Position numbers and translations under genes: made by a program
Assembly: GCF_003007715.1 (NCBI RefSeq)
Contig: NZ_PXNO01000027.1
Span: 62,001-126,000, forward strand
Source of the DNA: Marinobacter shengliensis
Lineage (GTDB): Bacteria > Pseudomonadota > Gammaproteobacteria > Pseudomonadales > Oleiphilaceae
Length of the DNA: 64,000 bases
Reading direction: 5' to 3'
The notes under the pieces: model-generated
Told to the model about the DNA's origin: nothing
Database searches by the model: none
Seen by the model: the letters and a program-made list of their open reading frames with translations, nothing else
Shown: piece by piece, positions 16,947 to 25,440 of the stretch
Layout: each line of letters begins with the position of its first letter
Numbering within the stretch: position 1 is the stretch's first letter

Positions 16947-17248
16947 GGGTTGTCCTTGTGGGTTGTTAGTAGAACGCGTCTGGCTGGTGAGACTGAGATT
17001 CCATGTAGCTCCTGCTCACTGTAACAGTGAATCTCTGGCAGCGGCGCGGCGCCCCGAAGAACCCAGTGACGGTTGCCAACCGGTATCACACGGATGCCCT
17101 CACGGGCCAGGGCCTGCATGGCTGTCATCAGTGTGCCGGCGGTTGGCGTGCCCCCCGTGGCATAGAGGCCCAGTACATCGTTCCGGGTGGCGTGGTGAAC
17201 GGGGCGCTGTGAACGCGAGTCGGGTTTTGGGATGGTTGCCGTTGCCAT
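16943..17248 (-). CDS. Small hypothetical protein coupled to the PhzF-like gene
   Basis: This 101-aa protein of unknown function is the first gene of a two-gene unit with the PhzF-like isomerase, which it overlaps by 4 bp. It begins with a short polar tail, then a stretch that could form a winged-helix-like or small alpha/beta fold (HHATRNDVLGLYATG, GTLMTAMQALAREGIRVIPVG). It has no signal peptide. The divergent MocR regulator starts about 200 bp upstream, with a repeat-type operator in between. I cannot assign a family. Confidence 0.6.
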   Translation of the reverse strand: MATATIPKPDSRSQRPVHHATRNDVLGLYATGGTPTAGTLMTAMQALAREGIRVIPVGNRHWVLRGAAPLPEIHCYSEQELHGISVSPARRVLLTTHKDNP

Positions 17249-17332
17249 GATGAAACTCCTTTTCTGATTCAGGAACCATTATTGGTTTCATCGGATTTCC
17301 ATAACAGATTCAGCTACAGTGTTATTGAATCG

Positions 17333-17388
17333 GTACAGATGCAGAAAAATGGAAACTGTACTGCCGAAAAAGCCGGGAAACTGTACTG
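17333..17388 (+). promoter_or_regulatory. Putative MocR operator with direct repeats
   Basis: The 13-mer GGAAACTGTACTG occurs twice in the same orientation at 17351-17363 and 17376-17388, 25 bp from start to start. A GTACAG core in the opposite orientation is present at 17333-17338. MocR-type regulators such as PdxR typically bind spaced direct repeats in the divergent promoter region, which is where this lies, 60-120 bp upstream of the regulator start. The match of position and type is good. Binding itself is inferred. Confidence 0.6.
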
Positions 17389-17450
17389 CTCATAGTGGCG
17401 TCGGTTCTGGTGGAATAGAGCTTATAAAGCACGGCACGGCGGAGAACACG

Positions 17451-18878
17451 ATGGGCATGCTCTACAACCAGGTGGCGGACCAGCTTCAGGCGCTGATCCT
17501 TGATGGTGTATACCGGGAAGGGGAGCGTGTGCCCGGTGTGCGGGTATTGAGCCGGCAATTCGGTGTCAGTATTTCAACCGTGCTGCAGGCCCACCAGACT
17601 CTGGAAGCCCGAGGTTACCTGCAGGCCCGGGAACGCAGCGGGTATTTCGTGCGCCGGCCAGCCCGGGATTTGCCGGAACCAAGAATGACGGAACAGCGCA
17701 GTCGTCCGGTACCGGTGTCTGCCCGGGAAATGACCCTGGACCTGTGTGCCGATGAACAAAAGCGTATGGTGCCCCTGGCCACGGCCATTCCGCACCCGGA
17801 CTACCTGCCGGTCAGGCAGATTCAGCAGAGCACGTTATGGGCGGCGAGGCGAGGCCTGGAAACCCTCGACTATGCGTTTCCGGGCAAGGAATCGTTCCGG
17901 CGCCAGATTGCGCAGCGAATGGCCACCATCGGAGTGCCCATTGCGCCAGATGATGTGCTTGCCACCAACGGAGCCCAGGAGGCCATCATTCTGGCCCTGC
18001 GGGCAGTGACCCAACCCGGGGATATCGTCGCCGTGGAGTCACCTTCGTTTCCCGGCATCCTGCAGGCGCTGGAAGTGGTGGGCCTGCGGGTGATTGAAAT
18101 CCCCACCCACCCGTCAGACGGCATCAGTCTTGAAGGCCTGCAGCTTGCCCTGGAGCAGTGGCCCTTGAAAGCCTGCGTGGTGGTGCCGAACCACAGCAAC
18201 CCCATGGGTGCCCGGATGAGCGACGAGCGCAAGCAGCAGCTGGTGTCCATGCTGGCGGCTGCCGGGGTGCCATTGATTGAAGACGATATTTACGGCGACC
18301 TTTTCCATACCGGCGAGCGCCCGCGCCCGGCCAAAGCTTTTGACCTGGCGGATAACGTGATTTACTGCAGCTCATTCTCCAAGACCATCTCTCCGGGGCT
18401 GCGGCTTGGGTGGATGATCCCCGGTCGGCATATGGCCGCCGCCCGGCAACACAAATATTTTGTGAATCTGGCAACTTCCACCATCCCGCAGCTGGCAGTC
18501 GCCCATTTTCTGGAACAGGGTGGTTATGACCGTTACTTACGCTCGGCCCGGCAGCACTACAAGGAGTCCACAGACCGGCTTCGTTCGGCTATTGCCAGAA
18601 CCTTTCCGGAGGGCACTGCGGTGAGCCGGCCCCAGGGCGGGTTTGTGCTCTGGGTTCAGCTGCCGGAGGGGGTGTCGGGTACCGAGGTGTATCACCGGGC
18701 GCGGGGAGAGAATATAAACGTCGCCCCGGGGCGGATGTTCTCCACCGCCAACAAGTTCGACAACTGCCTGCGGCTGAACGGCGGCAATCCCTGGACCGGC
18801 CGGATTGAAGCCGCGGTCGACCGCTTGGGCGCCATCGCCCGGGAGGTGCAGTCGGGGGTCAGCCCGGACCGGTTCTGA
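17451..18878 (+). CDS. MocR-type transcriptional regulator (GntR helix-turn-helix fused to aminotransferase domain)
   Basis: These are PLP-binding transcription factors built from a GntR winged helix and a fold-type I aminotransferase. I start the gene at ATG 17451, which has GGAG at 17441-17444. An earlier in-frame start at 17319 would run through the operator. The 475-aa product has the winged helix at about 1-70 (GVYREGERVPGVRVLSRQFGVS) and an aminotransferase domain with the PLP lysine K311 in SSFSKT. It is divergent from the 101-aa/PhzF pair, which it probably controls. It ends 20 bp inside the 3' end of the convergent response-regulator gene. Whether the domain keeps aminotransferase activity is unknown. 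Confidence 0.9.
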   Translation: MGMLYNQVADQLQALILDGVYREGERVPGVRVLSRQFGVSISTVLQAHQTLEARGYLQARERSGYFVRRPARDLPEPRMTEQRSRPVPVSAREMTLDLCADEQKRMVPLATAIPHPDYLPVRQIQQSTLWAARRGLETLDYAFPGKESFRRQIAQRMATIGVPIAPDDVLATNGAQEAIILALRAVTQPGDIVAVESPSFPGILQALEVVGLRVIEIPTHPSDGISLEGLQLALEQWPLKACVVVPNHSNPMGARMSDERKQQLVSMLAAAGVPLIEDDIYGDLFHTGERPRPAKAFDLADNVIYCSSFSKTISPGLRLGWMIPGRHMAAARQHKYFVNLATSTIPQLAVAHFLEQGGYDRYLRSARQHYKESTDRLRSAIARTFPEGTAVSRPQGGFVLWVQLPEGVSGTEVYHRARGENINVAPGRMFSTANKFDNCLRLNGGNPWTGRIEAAVDRLGAIAREVQSGVSPDRF

Positions 18879-19515
18879 GATTTGCCGGGTCGAGCAGTCC
18901 AGCGGCAATGGCAATGCCGGTGACATCCGGCAGCCGTTCTGCGCCCAGGCGCTTCATTACCCGAGCCCGATACAGGTCGATGGTTTTAACGCTGACATCC
19001 AGCTGTTCGGCGATTTCCTTACTGGTGTAGCCCTGGGCCAGGGGCAGAAAGACATCCCGTTCCCGGCGGGTGAGGGTGCTGATCAGTGCTTCGGTATCCG
19101 CATCGGAGCGAACGGGTGGCTCGGGTTCGGCGGGTGCCTGTAGTGCCTGCTGCACGCTGTCCAGTAACAACTGCTCATTGAAGGGCTTCTCGATAAAATC
19201 AAAGGCGCCGGATTTGAAGGCGCGCACCACTATGGGCACATCGGCATGGCCAGAGACAAAAATAATCGGTATCTCCAAACCCCGTTTTTGCAGTTCTTCC
19301 TGAACATTCAGCCCGCCAAGGCCGGGCATCCGGATATCCAGAATCACGCAACCCGGGCGTTGGTCTTCCACGGCATCCAGAAACTGCCGGCCATCACTGT
19401 AGGCTCTGACTTCAAGCCCGACCGATTCCAACAGCCATTGGGTGGACTCCAGCATACCGGCATCGTCATCAACAACGTAAACGGTGTTGGCGTTTGACTG
19501 GGTGGTACCAGACAT
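18859..19515 (-). CDS. FixJ-type response regulator (receiver + LuxR helix-turn-helix)
   Basis: This 218-aa DNA-binding response regulator has a receiver domain (about 10-125) with acidic pocket DDD (16-18) and phospho-acceptor D60 in VILDIRMPG. A LuxR-type helix-turn-helix follows at about 150-205 (LTRRERDVFLPLAQGYTSKEIA). It lies 7 bp downstream of its partner kinase gene and forms an operon with it. Across the divergent promoter is an acyl-CoA synthetase, so control of that gene is a reasonable guess. A second pair of the same type is found at 36.3-38.6 kb. The C-terminus overlaps the convergent MocR gene by 20 bp. Confidence 0.93.
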   Translation of the reverse strand: MSGTTQSNANTVYVVDDDAGMLESTQWLLESVGLEVRAYSDGRQFLDAVEDQRPGCVILDIRMPGLGGLNVQEELQKRGLEIPIIFVSGHADVPIVVRAFKSGAFDFIEKPFNEQLLLDSVQQALQAPAEPEPPVRSDADTEALISTLTRRERDVFLPLAQGYTSKEIAEQLDVSVKTIDLYRARVMKRLGAERLPDVTGIAIAAGLLDPANLRTGPG

Positions 19516-19522
19516 CGGGGGC

Positions 19523-21013
19523 TTACTCCTGGGTTGGTTTGTGGGTGCATCGGTTGTTGCCGGGAGGGAACCGGCAGATCAGCGAAAGGCCGCCGGTGTC
19601 TGTGCGGGTGGCATCCAGAAAGCCGCCAAATCCCTCAATGATGGAACGGCTCATGGACAGCCCAAGTCCCAGCCCCTTGGCCTTGCTGGTGTAGAACGGC
19701 TGGAACATCTGGCGTATGCCTTCGTCGTCCAGCCCCGGGCCTTCATCGATGACCTGAATCAGGGTTTCCTGTTGGTCGTTGACGCAGGTGCTGACCACAA
19801 TCCGGGAAGGGCCTGCACTGTCTTTGTCTGCCCCGGCTTCCACATTGGCCTCGATGCCGTTACGGATCAGGTTGATCAACACCTGTTCAAGCAACACCGG
19901 GTCTGCGGTGATGGTGGGAGAGTCTGCGGCCAGGTTCTCATAGATCCGGACGCCGTTCTTCTCTGCCTCCCACTGGCACAGGCGTGCAACCTCGGTAATC
20001 ACCGAATTCAGGGATACCGGGCCCATGCGCTTCTGGCCTTTACGCAGGAACGCCCGAAGACGTTTGATCACCTCGGAAGCGCGGTTGGCGTGGTGCACGA
20101 TCTTTTGCAAGCCGTCGTCTACCTTCAGCAGCTTCTCGGGATGTTGGTCTGCTTCCTTTAGAAAGCGCTGGCTGGCGGACGCGAAATTCACAATTGACGC
20201 CAGTGGCTGATTCATCTCATGGGCAATGCTGGAAGCCAGTTCACCCAGGGTAGCCAGGCGGGCCGTGTGGGCCAGTTCATCTGCCAGCAGCCGGTTCTGC
20301 TCCTCGGATTCCACCCGGGCGGTGATGTCACGGGATACGCTGATCACCTCCACCACGGCGCCGGTATAGGTCTCCCGGATGGCGCGGCTGGCAATCTCGA
20401 ACCAGCGGCGGCTGCCGTTGCGGTGAATAATCTCCAGCGTCATGGTGGCGTAGCCGTCTTCCCGCAGCCGGTGGCGGGTCAGGGCCAGTTGCTCGGCCAC
20501 GTTTTCCCCCTGGAACACCTCTTCCAGGGCCTTGCCCCGGAGCTCTTCCGGCCAGTAGCCCAACAGGCGCCAGGACGCTGGCGTGGCATCAATGAATCGT
20601 CCGTCCGGGGCATGCCGCGAGATCAGGTCTGTGGTGTTCTCGGTGATCAGCCGGTAAAGGCGGTTGGAGCGAACGGCTTCTTCCAGGGTGAGGATATCGT
20701 TGGTGGCATCACGGCCCCGAACCAATACTTCCCCGCTGTCTGGATCCGGAATGAAGCTCCACAGAAAAATATGGTCGGCAAACCGGGATTCCACGTTTTC
20801 AATGGCTCGCCCCTGTTCCAGGGCTGATTTCACAAGCGCTGCCGCGTTCACCGGTAAAAGGTGCTCCGGATGGTCCAGTTCTGCGCGTTGGACGAGGGAA
20901 TCGGCCGCATGATTACTGGCCAGGACCTCTAATGTGCGACCGACCACGAGAGTGGGTTGTGGGTCATTAGGGACCAGTTGGCTGAAAACGCGGGCTTTTT
21001 TAGGGTTGCTCAT
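19523..21013 (-). CDS. PAS-domain sensor histidine kinase (FixL/DctS-like)
   Basis: The 496-aa kinase has no obvious membrane segments. It has PAS-type regions at about 20-110 and 115-235 and a dimerisation helix with phospho-acceptor H265 in SSIAHEMNQPL. The ATPase domain carries N, G1 (DEGPGLD) and G2 (GLGLGLSMS) boxes at about 385-460. The NQPL signature is that of the FixL/DctB group. It pairs with the adjacent FixJ-like regulator. The sensed signal is not evident. Since it is soluble and near an acyl-CoA synthetase and permease, an internal metabolite is possible. The promoter region facing the synthetase gene is AT-rich with ATAGTAG-like repeats (about 21020-21055). Confidence 0.93.
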   Translation of the reverse strand: MSNPKKARVFSQLVPNDPQPTLVVGRTLEVLASNHAADSLVQRAELDHPEHLLPVNAAALVKSALEQGRAIENVESRFADHIFLWSFIPDPDSGEVLVRGRDATNDILTLEEAVRSNRLYRLITENTTDLISRHAPDGRFIDATPASWRLLGYWPEELRGKALEEVFQGENVAEQLALTRHRLREDGYATMTLEIIHRNGSRRWFEIASRAIRETYTGAVVEVISVSRDITARVESEEQNRLLADELAHTARLATLGELASSIAHEMNQPLASIVNFASASQRFLKEADQHPEKLLKVDDGLQKIVHHANRASEVIKRLRAFLRKGQKRMGPVSLNSVITEVARLCQWEAEKNGVRIYENLAADSPTITADPVLLEQVLINLIRNGIEANVEAGADKDSAGPSRIVVSTCVNDQQETLIQVIDEGPGLDDEGIRQMFQPFYTSKAKGLGLGLSMSRSIIEGFGGFLDATRTDTGGLSLICRFPPGNNRCTHKPTQE

Positions 21014-21162
21014 AAAGTTATAGTAGTAATCCTATAATACCATAGTAGAGTTTCTAGTATTTGTTCTATCTTCTACCATTTCGGGCAATCTGGAGTATAG
21101 CTGCTTTGGCTATTCTTCTGAATATGCCATAAGAACAACATCTGAGTTAGAGGACCACGCCA

Positions 21163-22791
21163 ATGACTTCGATCTTCGACCAGGGCCTTGCGCCCCGGGA
21201 TGCCAACTACGCAGTTCAGTCCCCCATTGATTTTATCGAGCGCACCGCCAGTGTGTACCCGGATTATCCGGCCATCATCCACGGTGCCATCCGTCGTAAC
21301 TGGGCAGAAACCTATGACCGTTGCCTGCGTCTGGCCTCTGCCCTGAAAGGCCGGGGTATCGGCCGGGGCGATACCGTGGCGGTGATGCTGCCTAACATTC
21401 CTGCCATGGTGGAATGCCACTTTGGCGTGCCCATGATCGGCGCAGTACTGAACACCCTGAACGTGCGCCTGGATGCCGAGGCCATTGCCTTCATGCTGGA
21501 GCATGGTGAAGCGAAAGTCGTGATTGCCGACCGCGAATTCGGCCAGGTCGTTAAAGATGCGATTCGTCACCTTGAGCACAAGCCCCTGGTGATTGATGTG
21601 GACGACCCTGAGTACGGCGAGGGTGTTCAGGTCAGTGACCTCGACTACGAAGCCTTCCTGCAGGAGGGTGACCCCGAGTTTCAGTGGAGCTTCCCGGCCG
21701 ATGAGTGGGATGCCATTTCCCTGAACTACACCTCTGGCACCACGGGTAACCCCAAAGGTGTGGTTTATCACCATCGCGGCGCCTACATCAACGCTTTGGG
21801 TAACCAGGCCGTTTGGTCCATGGGTATGCACCCGGTGTATCTGTGGACCCTGCCGATGTTCCACTGCAATGGCTGGTGTTTCCCCTGGACCATCACCGCC
21901 ATGGCTGGCACCCACGTATGCCTGCGCCGGGTAGACCCTGAGAAGATCCTGCAACTGATCCGTGACCACCAGGTTACCCACATGTGCGGCGCGCCGATTG
22001 TTCTGAACGCACTGCTGAACGCGTCTCCGGAAGCGAAAGCCGGTATCGACCACGAAGTGAAGTCCATGACCGCCGGCGCGGCGCCCCCCGCCCAGGTGAT
22101 TGGCTCCATCGAAGAAATGGGTATCAAGGTGACTCACGTTTACGGTCTGACCGAGGTGTACGGCCCGGTCACCGTCTGTGCCTGGAAGTCCGAATGGGAT
22201 GAACTGCCATTGCGGGAGCGTGCCCAGATCAAGGCGCGCCAGGGCGTTCGTTATCACACCCTGGGCGGTACCATGGTGGCTGACCCCAACACCATGCAGC
22301 CGGTCCCGAAAGATGGCAAAACCATCGGCGAGATCTTCCTGCGCGGTAATACCGTGATGAAAGGTTACCTGAAGAACCCCAGTGCCACGGAAGAAGCCTT
22401 CCGGGGTGGTTGGTTCCACACCGGTGACCTGGCCGTGTGGCACGAAGACGGCTACATGGAAATCAAGGACCGCCTGAAAGACATCATCATCTCCGGCGGT
22501 GAGAATATCTCCACCATCGAGGTGGAAGACACCCTTTACCGCCACCCGGCGGTGATGGAAGCGGCGGTGGTTGCCCGCCCGGATGAGAAATGGGGCGAAA
22601 CGCCCTGTGCTTTCATCACCCTCAAGCCAGAGGCAGGGGATGTGTCTGAAGAAGACATCATCAATTTCTGCCGCGAGCACCTGGCCCGGTTCAAGGTGCC
22701 CAAAACCGTGGTCTTCTCGGAGCTGCCGAAAACATCCACCGGCAAGATCCAGAAGTTCGTGCTGCGGGACCAGGCCAAAGATCTGAACTAA
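21163..22791 (+). CDS. Acyl-CoA synthetase, AMP-forming
   Basis: This enzyme activates a carboxylic acid with ATP and CoA. The 542-aa protein carries the AMP-binding P-loop YTSGTTGNPKG (about 187-197), the YGLTE motif, the hinge region around KDRLKDIIISGGENIS, and the C-terminal catalytic lysine in the phrase TSTGKIQK. It resembles the medium-chain and methylmercaptopropionate (DmdB-like) ligase group, but substrate cannot be read from sequence alone. It stands divergent from a two-component pair and upstream of a permease gene separated by 95 bp, which suggests uptake and activation of an organic acid under that system's control. Confidence 0.92.
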   Translation: MTSIFDQGLAPRDANYAVQSPIDFIERTASVYPDYPAIIHGAIRRNWAETYDRCLRLASALKGRGIGRGDTVAVMLPNIPAMVECHFGVPMIGAVLNTLNVRLDAEAIAFMLEHGEAKVVIADREFGQVVKDAIRHLEHKPLVIDVDDPEYGEGVQVSDLDYEAFLQEGDPEFQWSFPADEWDAISLNYTSGTTGNPKGVVYHHRGAYINALGNQAVWSMGMHPVYLWTLPMFHCNGWCFPWTITAMAGTHVCLRRVDPEKILQLIRDHQVTHMCGAPIVLNALLNASPEAKAGIDHEVKSMTAGAAPPAQVIGSIEEMGIKVTHVYGLTEVYGPVTVCAWKSEWDELPLRERAQIKARQGVRYHTLGGTMVADPNTMQPVPKDGKTIGEIFLRGNTVMKGYLKNPSATEEAFRGGWFHTGDLAVWHEDGYMEIKDRLKDIIISGGENISTIEVEDTLYRHPAVMEAAVVARPDEKWGETPCAFITLKPEAGDVSEEDIINFCREHLARFKVPKTVVFSELPKTSTGKIQKFVLRDQAKDLN

Positions 22792-22886
22792 TCCCCCTGA
22801 ACGGCGGCATCTTTCGGTGCCGCCACACCTCGTCACAAAAACAACATTGACTGGCACCCTTTACCGGCGTGCCCGGAGGTAATGCA

Positions 22887-24257
22887 ATGCAAATGTTCCA
22901 CAGAAAAAACGGTGAAGAACAGCCGTTCTGGCCCGCGGGCCCTTTCAAAATCCGTCTGCCGTTCGTCCACTATCGTTGGGAGTTCGCAGAGATGGTCCAG
23001 GCCCTGATCATGTTCGTGGTCAGTTTGGCGATGATTCCCCTGCTTGAAACCTATCTCGGCGTACCCTACGAGGTGGCCCTGGCTTATGTAGTGATCTGCG
23101 GTATCGGTTTTATGCTGCCGGCGCTGCTGGGCGTGCCACTGGTTCCCGGCTGGATAACCCCGGGTATTCCTGTGGTGCTGCTGTTCCTCTCGGACTACGA
23201 GCCTGGCCCGGAGGCCATTCAGGCGCTGTTCGCCCTGCAATTCCTGGTGTTCCTGATCTTCCTGATTCTGGGGGTTACCCGCCTGGGCAGTAAACTGGTT
23301 GAGTGGATTCCGCGCTCCATGAAGGGCGGTATCATTATCGGTGCGGGTATTGCAGCACTGATGGGCGAAATTGAGGCTGGTGGCCGTCTGGCCAACACGC
23401 CCATTTCCCTGATTGTCGGTGGCCTGGTGTGTCTTTACCTGATGTTCTCGGTGTCCTTCAAGGGCTTCGTCGATAAGAGCAATATTGCCCGCAAGATTGC
23501 CAACTACGGCATGGTGCCGGGCATGGTTGTGGCGATCCTGGTTGGTTTTGCCACTGGTGAATACGCTGTACCGGATGTGCAGTGGGGCATCACCAAGCCG
23601 GCCTTTGACCAGCTGTGGAACTACCTGCCGTTTACCGTAGGTTTCCCGGATCTGAATATCTTCCTGTATGCGATCCCGACTGCGGTTATCGCTTACGTGA
23701 TTGCCTTCGGCGATATCGTGGTGGGGCAGTCCCTGATGAACCGTGTCGACCACCTGCGTAAAGACGAAGACATCGACAACAGCATTGACCGTGTTCACCT
23801 GGTAACTGCTATCCGTAACGGTGGCCACGCGTTCTTTGCGCCATACCCTGGCCTTGCTGGTCCAATCTGGACAGCGGTCACCGCCACCATGGCCGAACGC
23901 TACAAGTATGGCCGTAACGCCATGGATTCCATCTACAGCGGTGGTGGTACTTTCTGGATTACCGGCTTTATTGCCCTGTTTGTCCTGCCGCTGGTGAGCT
24001 TCTTCCAGCCGGTGCTGCCGATTGCGCTGTCGCTGACCCTGCTGCTGACCGGTTACATCTGTTTGATGGTGGGCCTGGAGCAGCTGGAGAACAACACTGA
24101 GCGAGGCATTGCCGGCACCATGGGTGTGGTTCTGGCGGTGTATGGCGCAGGCTGGGGCCTGGCGACCGGTGCGGTTCTCTACTACCTGATCGAACGCACT
24201 CATTTACTGAAATTCACTTCCGACCCGGAGGCCCCGGGCGCCGAGAAGAGCCAGTAA
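22887..24257 (+). CDS. Multi-spanning permease, NCS2/SLC23-like
   Basis: This 456-aa membrane protein has about 12 hydrophobic segments. The start is placed at ATG 22887, preceded by GGAGGT at 22875-22880. The upstream GTG at 22869 would include the ribosome site. The phrase MKGGIIIGAGIAALMGE and the region AYVIAFGDIVVGQSL resemble the core helices of the nucleobase/ascorbate or sulfate-type (7+7 repeat) transporters. The substrate is unknown. Its place right after an acyl-CoA synthetase suggests a carboxylate or related compound rather than a nucleobase. A rho-independent terminator follows 55 bp after the stop. Confidence 0.75.
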   Translation: MQMFHRKNGEEQPFWPAGPFKIRLPFVHYRWEFAEMVQALIMFVVSLAMIPLLETYLGVPYEVALAYVVICGIGFMLPALLGVPLVPGWITPGIPVVLLFLSDYEPGPEAIQALFALQFLVFLIFLILGVTRLGSKLVEWIPRSMKGGIIIGAGIAALMGEIEAGGRLANTPISLIVGGLVCLYLMFSVSFKGFVDKSNIARKIANYGMVPGMVVAILVGFATGEYAVPDVQWGITKPAFDQLWNYLPFTVGFPDLNIFLYAIPTAVIAYVIAFGDIVVGQSLMNRVDHLRKDEDIDNSIDRVHLVTAIRNGGHAFFAPYPGLAGPIWTAVTATMAERYKYGRNAMDSIYSGGGTFWITGFIALFVLPLVSFFQPVLPIALSLTLLLTGYICLMVGLEQLENNTERGIAGTMGVVLAVYGAGWGLATGAVLYYLIERTHLLKFTSDPEAPGAEKSQ

Positions 24258-24311
24258 CACTGAACCCGGTGCCGCTATGAAGATGGCGGCACCAACCCAC
24301 TGTGTGTCCTT

Positions 24312-24337
24312 GGGAGGCTTGATGCCTCCCTTTTTTT
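24312..24337 (+). terminator. Rho-independent terminator after the permease gene
   Basis: The stem GGGAGGC pairs with GCCTCCC around a TTGAT loop and is followed by seven T. Confidence 0.9.
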
Positions 24338-24359
24338 GTTTGTGCCAGTGTGCTGACAG

Positions 24360-24378
24360 TTTGTCATTTCATGACAAA
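24360..24378. promoter_or_regulatory. Palindromic operator candidate upstream of the PF10118 gene
   Basis: TTTGTCAT-TTC-ATGACAAA is a perfect 8-bp inverted repeat with a 3-bp spacer, flanked by further TGACA and TTTGTCA half-sites within 40 bp. The shape suits a TetR- or GntR-type repressor. No such regulator gene is adjacent. Confidence 0.45.
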
Positions 24379-24503
24379 TTGTCGAATTTGTCAGGCTGGC
24401 CCCTTCCGGTTATCTGGAATACGGGGGTACACTGGCCGAACTGGTGAAAATTTATCCGATGTCGAGTGCTTTAATAACAACAAACCGACAACAGGGGGCC
24501 GAA

Positions 24504-25322
24504 ATGACCATCAGTTCCACACCGGACGGCGTCGCCGTCAAACCCAGGCATCTGCGTTTTGATGTAAGGGATGAGTTGAAAACCCTTTGGCACGGCAACG
24601 ATGCCTTCCGCACCGCATTCTTCAATGCCTTGTCGCTGCAGTTTCCCGACGGAGAGCAGCAATTCATTAACGCCGTTCGCCTGTACCGGGACCAGATTAC
24701 CGACCCTAAGCTCAAGGAAGAGATCAAAGGCTTTCTCGGCCAGGAAGCCCTGCACAGCCGAGAGCACAAAGATTACAACGAAGCCCTGAAAGCCCGTGGC
24801 TATGATATCGATGCCCTCGACGCGCGCTTCCGCAAGCACATGGACTGGGTAGGGCGGTTGCCGCCCAGCCGCCAACTGGCGGGCACCTGTGGTGCAGAGC
24901 ACTACACCGCCGTGCTGGCCAACGCCATTCTCAGTCACCCCGAGTGGATGGAGGGCGCTACGCCGACAATGCAGAGGTTATGGCGCTGGCATGCCATTGA
25001 GGAAACCGAGCACAAGTCGGTGGCGTTCGACGTATACCGGGCCTGCGTTGGCAATGAGCGGTTGCGCCGGATTGTCTTTCTGTTTGTCACCTGGAATTTC
25101 TTCAAGTACACCTTCATCAACACCTGCAGCCTGCTGAAGACGGATGGCAAGCTCTGGAGTCTGAAAACCTGGTTAGGCGGGCTGAATTTTCTCTGGGGGA
25201 AGCCCGGCGTTCTGCGCAAGTGCCTGCCGGAATTCCTGGCCTACTTCCGGAAAGGTTTCCACCCATGGCAGCAAGACAACCGGCGGCTCCTGGAACATAA
25301 CCTGAAAGAACTGGAGGTTTGA
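24504..25322 (+). CDS. PF10118 (COG3687) predicted metal-dependent hydrolase, ferritin-like
   Basis: The 272-aa protein belongs to a family annotated as predicted metal-dependent hydrolases. Glu/His motifs typical of a helical di-metal site are visible: GQEALHSREHKDYNE (about 70-84), CGAEHYTAV (about 130) and WHAIEETEHKSVAFDVY (about 165-181). I place the start at ATG 24504, with AGGGGG upstream. An earlier in-frame ATG at 24444 overlaps the promoter region. The enzymatic role is unknown. In hydrocarbon-using marine bacteria such genes often lie near fatty-acid genes, as here. A palindrome lies about 130 bp upstream of the start. Confidence 0.85.
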   Translation: MTISSTPDGVAVKPRHLRFDVRDELKTLWHGNDAFRTAFFNALSLQFPDGEQQFINAVRLYRDQITDPKLKEEIKGFLGQEALHSREHKDYNEALKARGYDIDALDARFRKHMDWVGRLPPSRQLAGTCGAEHYTAVLANAILSHPEWMEGATPTMQRLWRWHAIEETEHKSVAFDVYRACVGNERLRRIVFLFVTWNFFKYTFINTCSLLKTDGKLWSLKTWLGGLNFLWGKPGVLRKCLPEFLAYFRKGFHPWQQDNRRLLEHNLKELEV

Positions 25323-25440
25323 CAGCCTGAGGTGGGTGCTGAAATTTTCACCAATCTGTGCAAAACTGTAGTCCGACAAAAATAATGACAATAAAGGGCA
25401 TGCCCATGTGAGGTGTTGCCCGCACCCGGAGACACACAGC

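Noticed and set aside
21073..24203. Two long antisense frames (594 and 456 aa) opposite the acyl-CoA synthetase and permease genes
   Set aside because: They mirror real genes in GC-rich codon use, have no family motifs and are rich in His, Gln and Arg, as shadow frames are.
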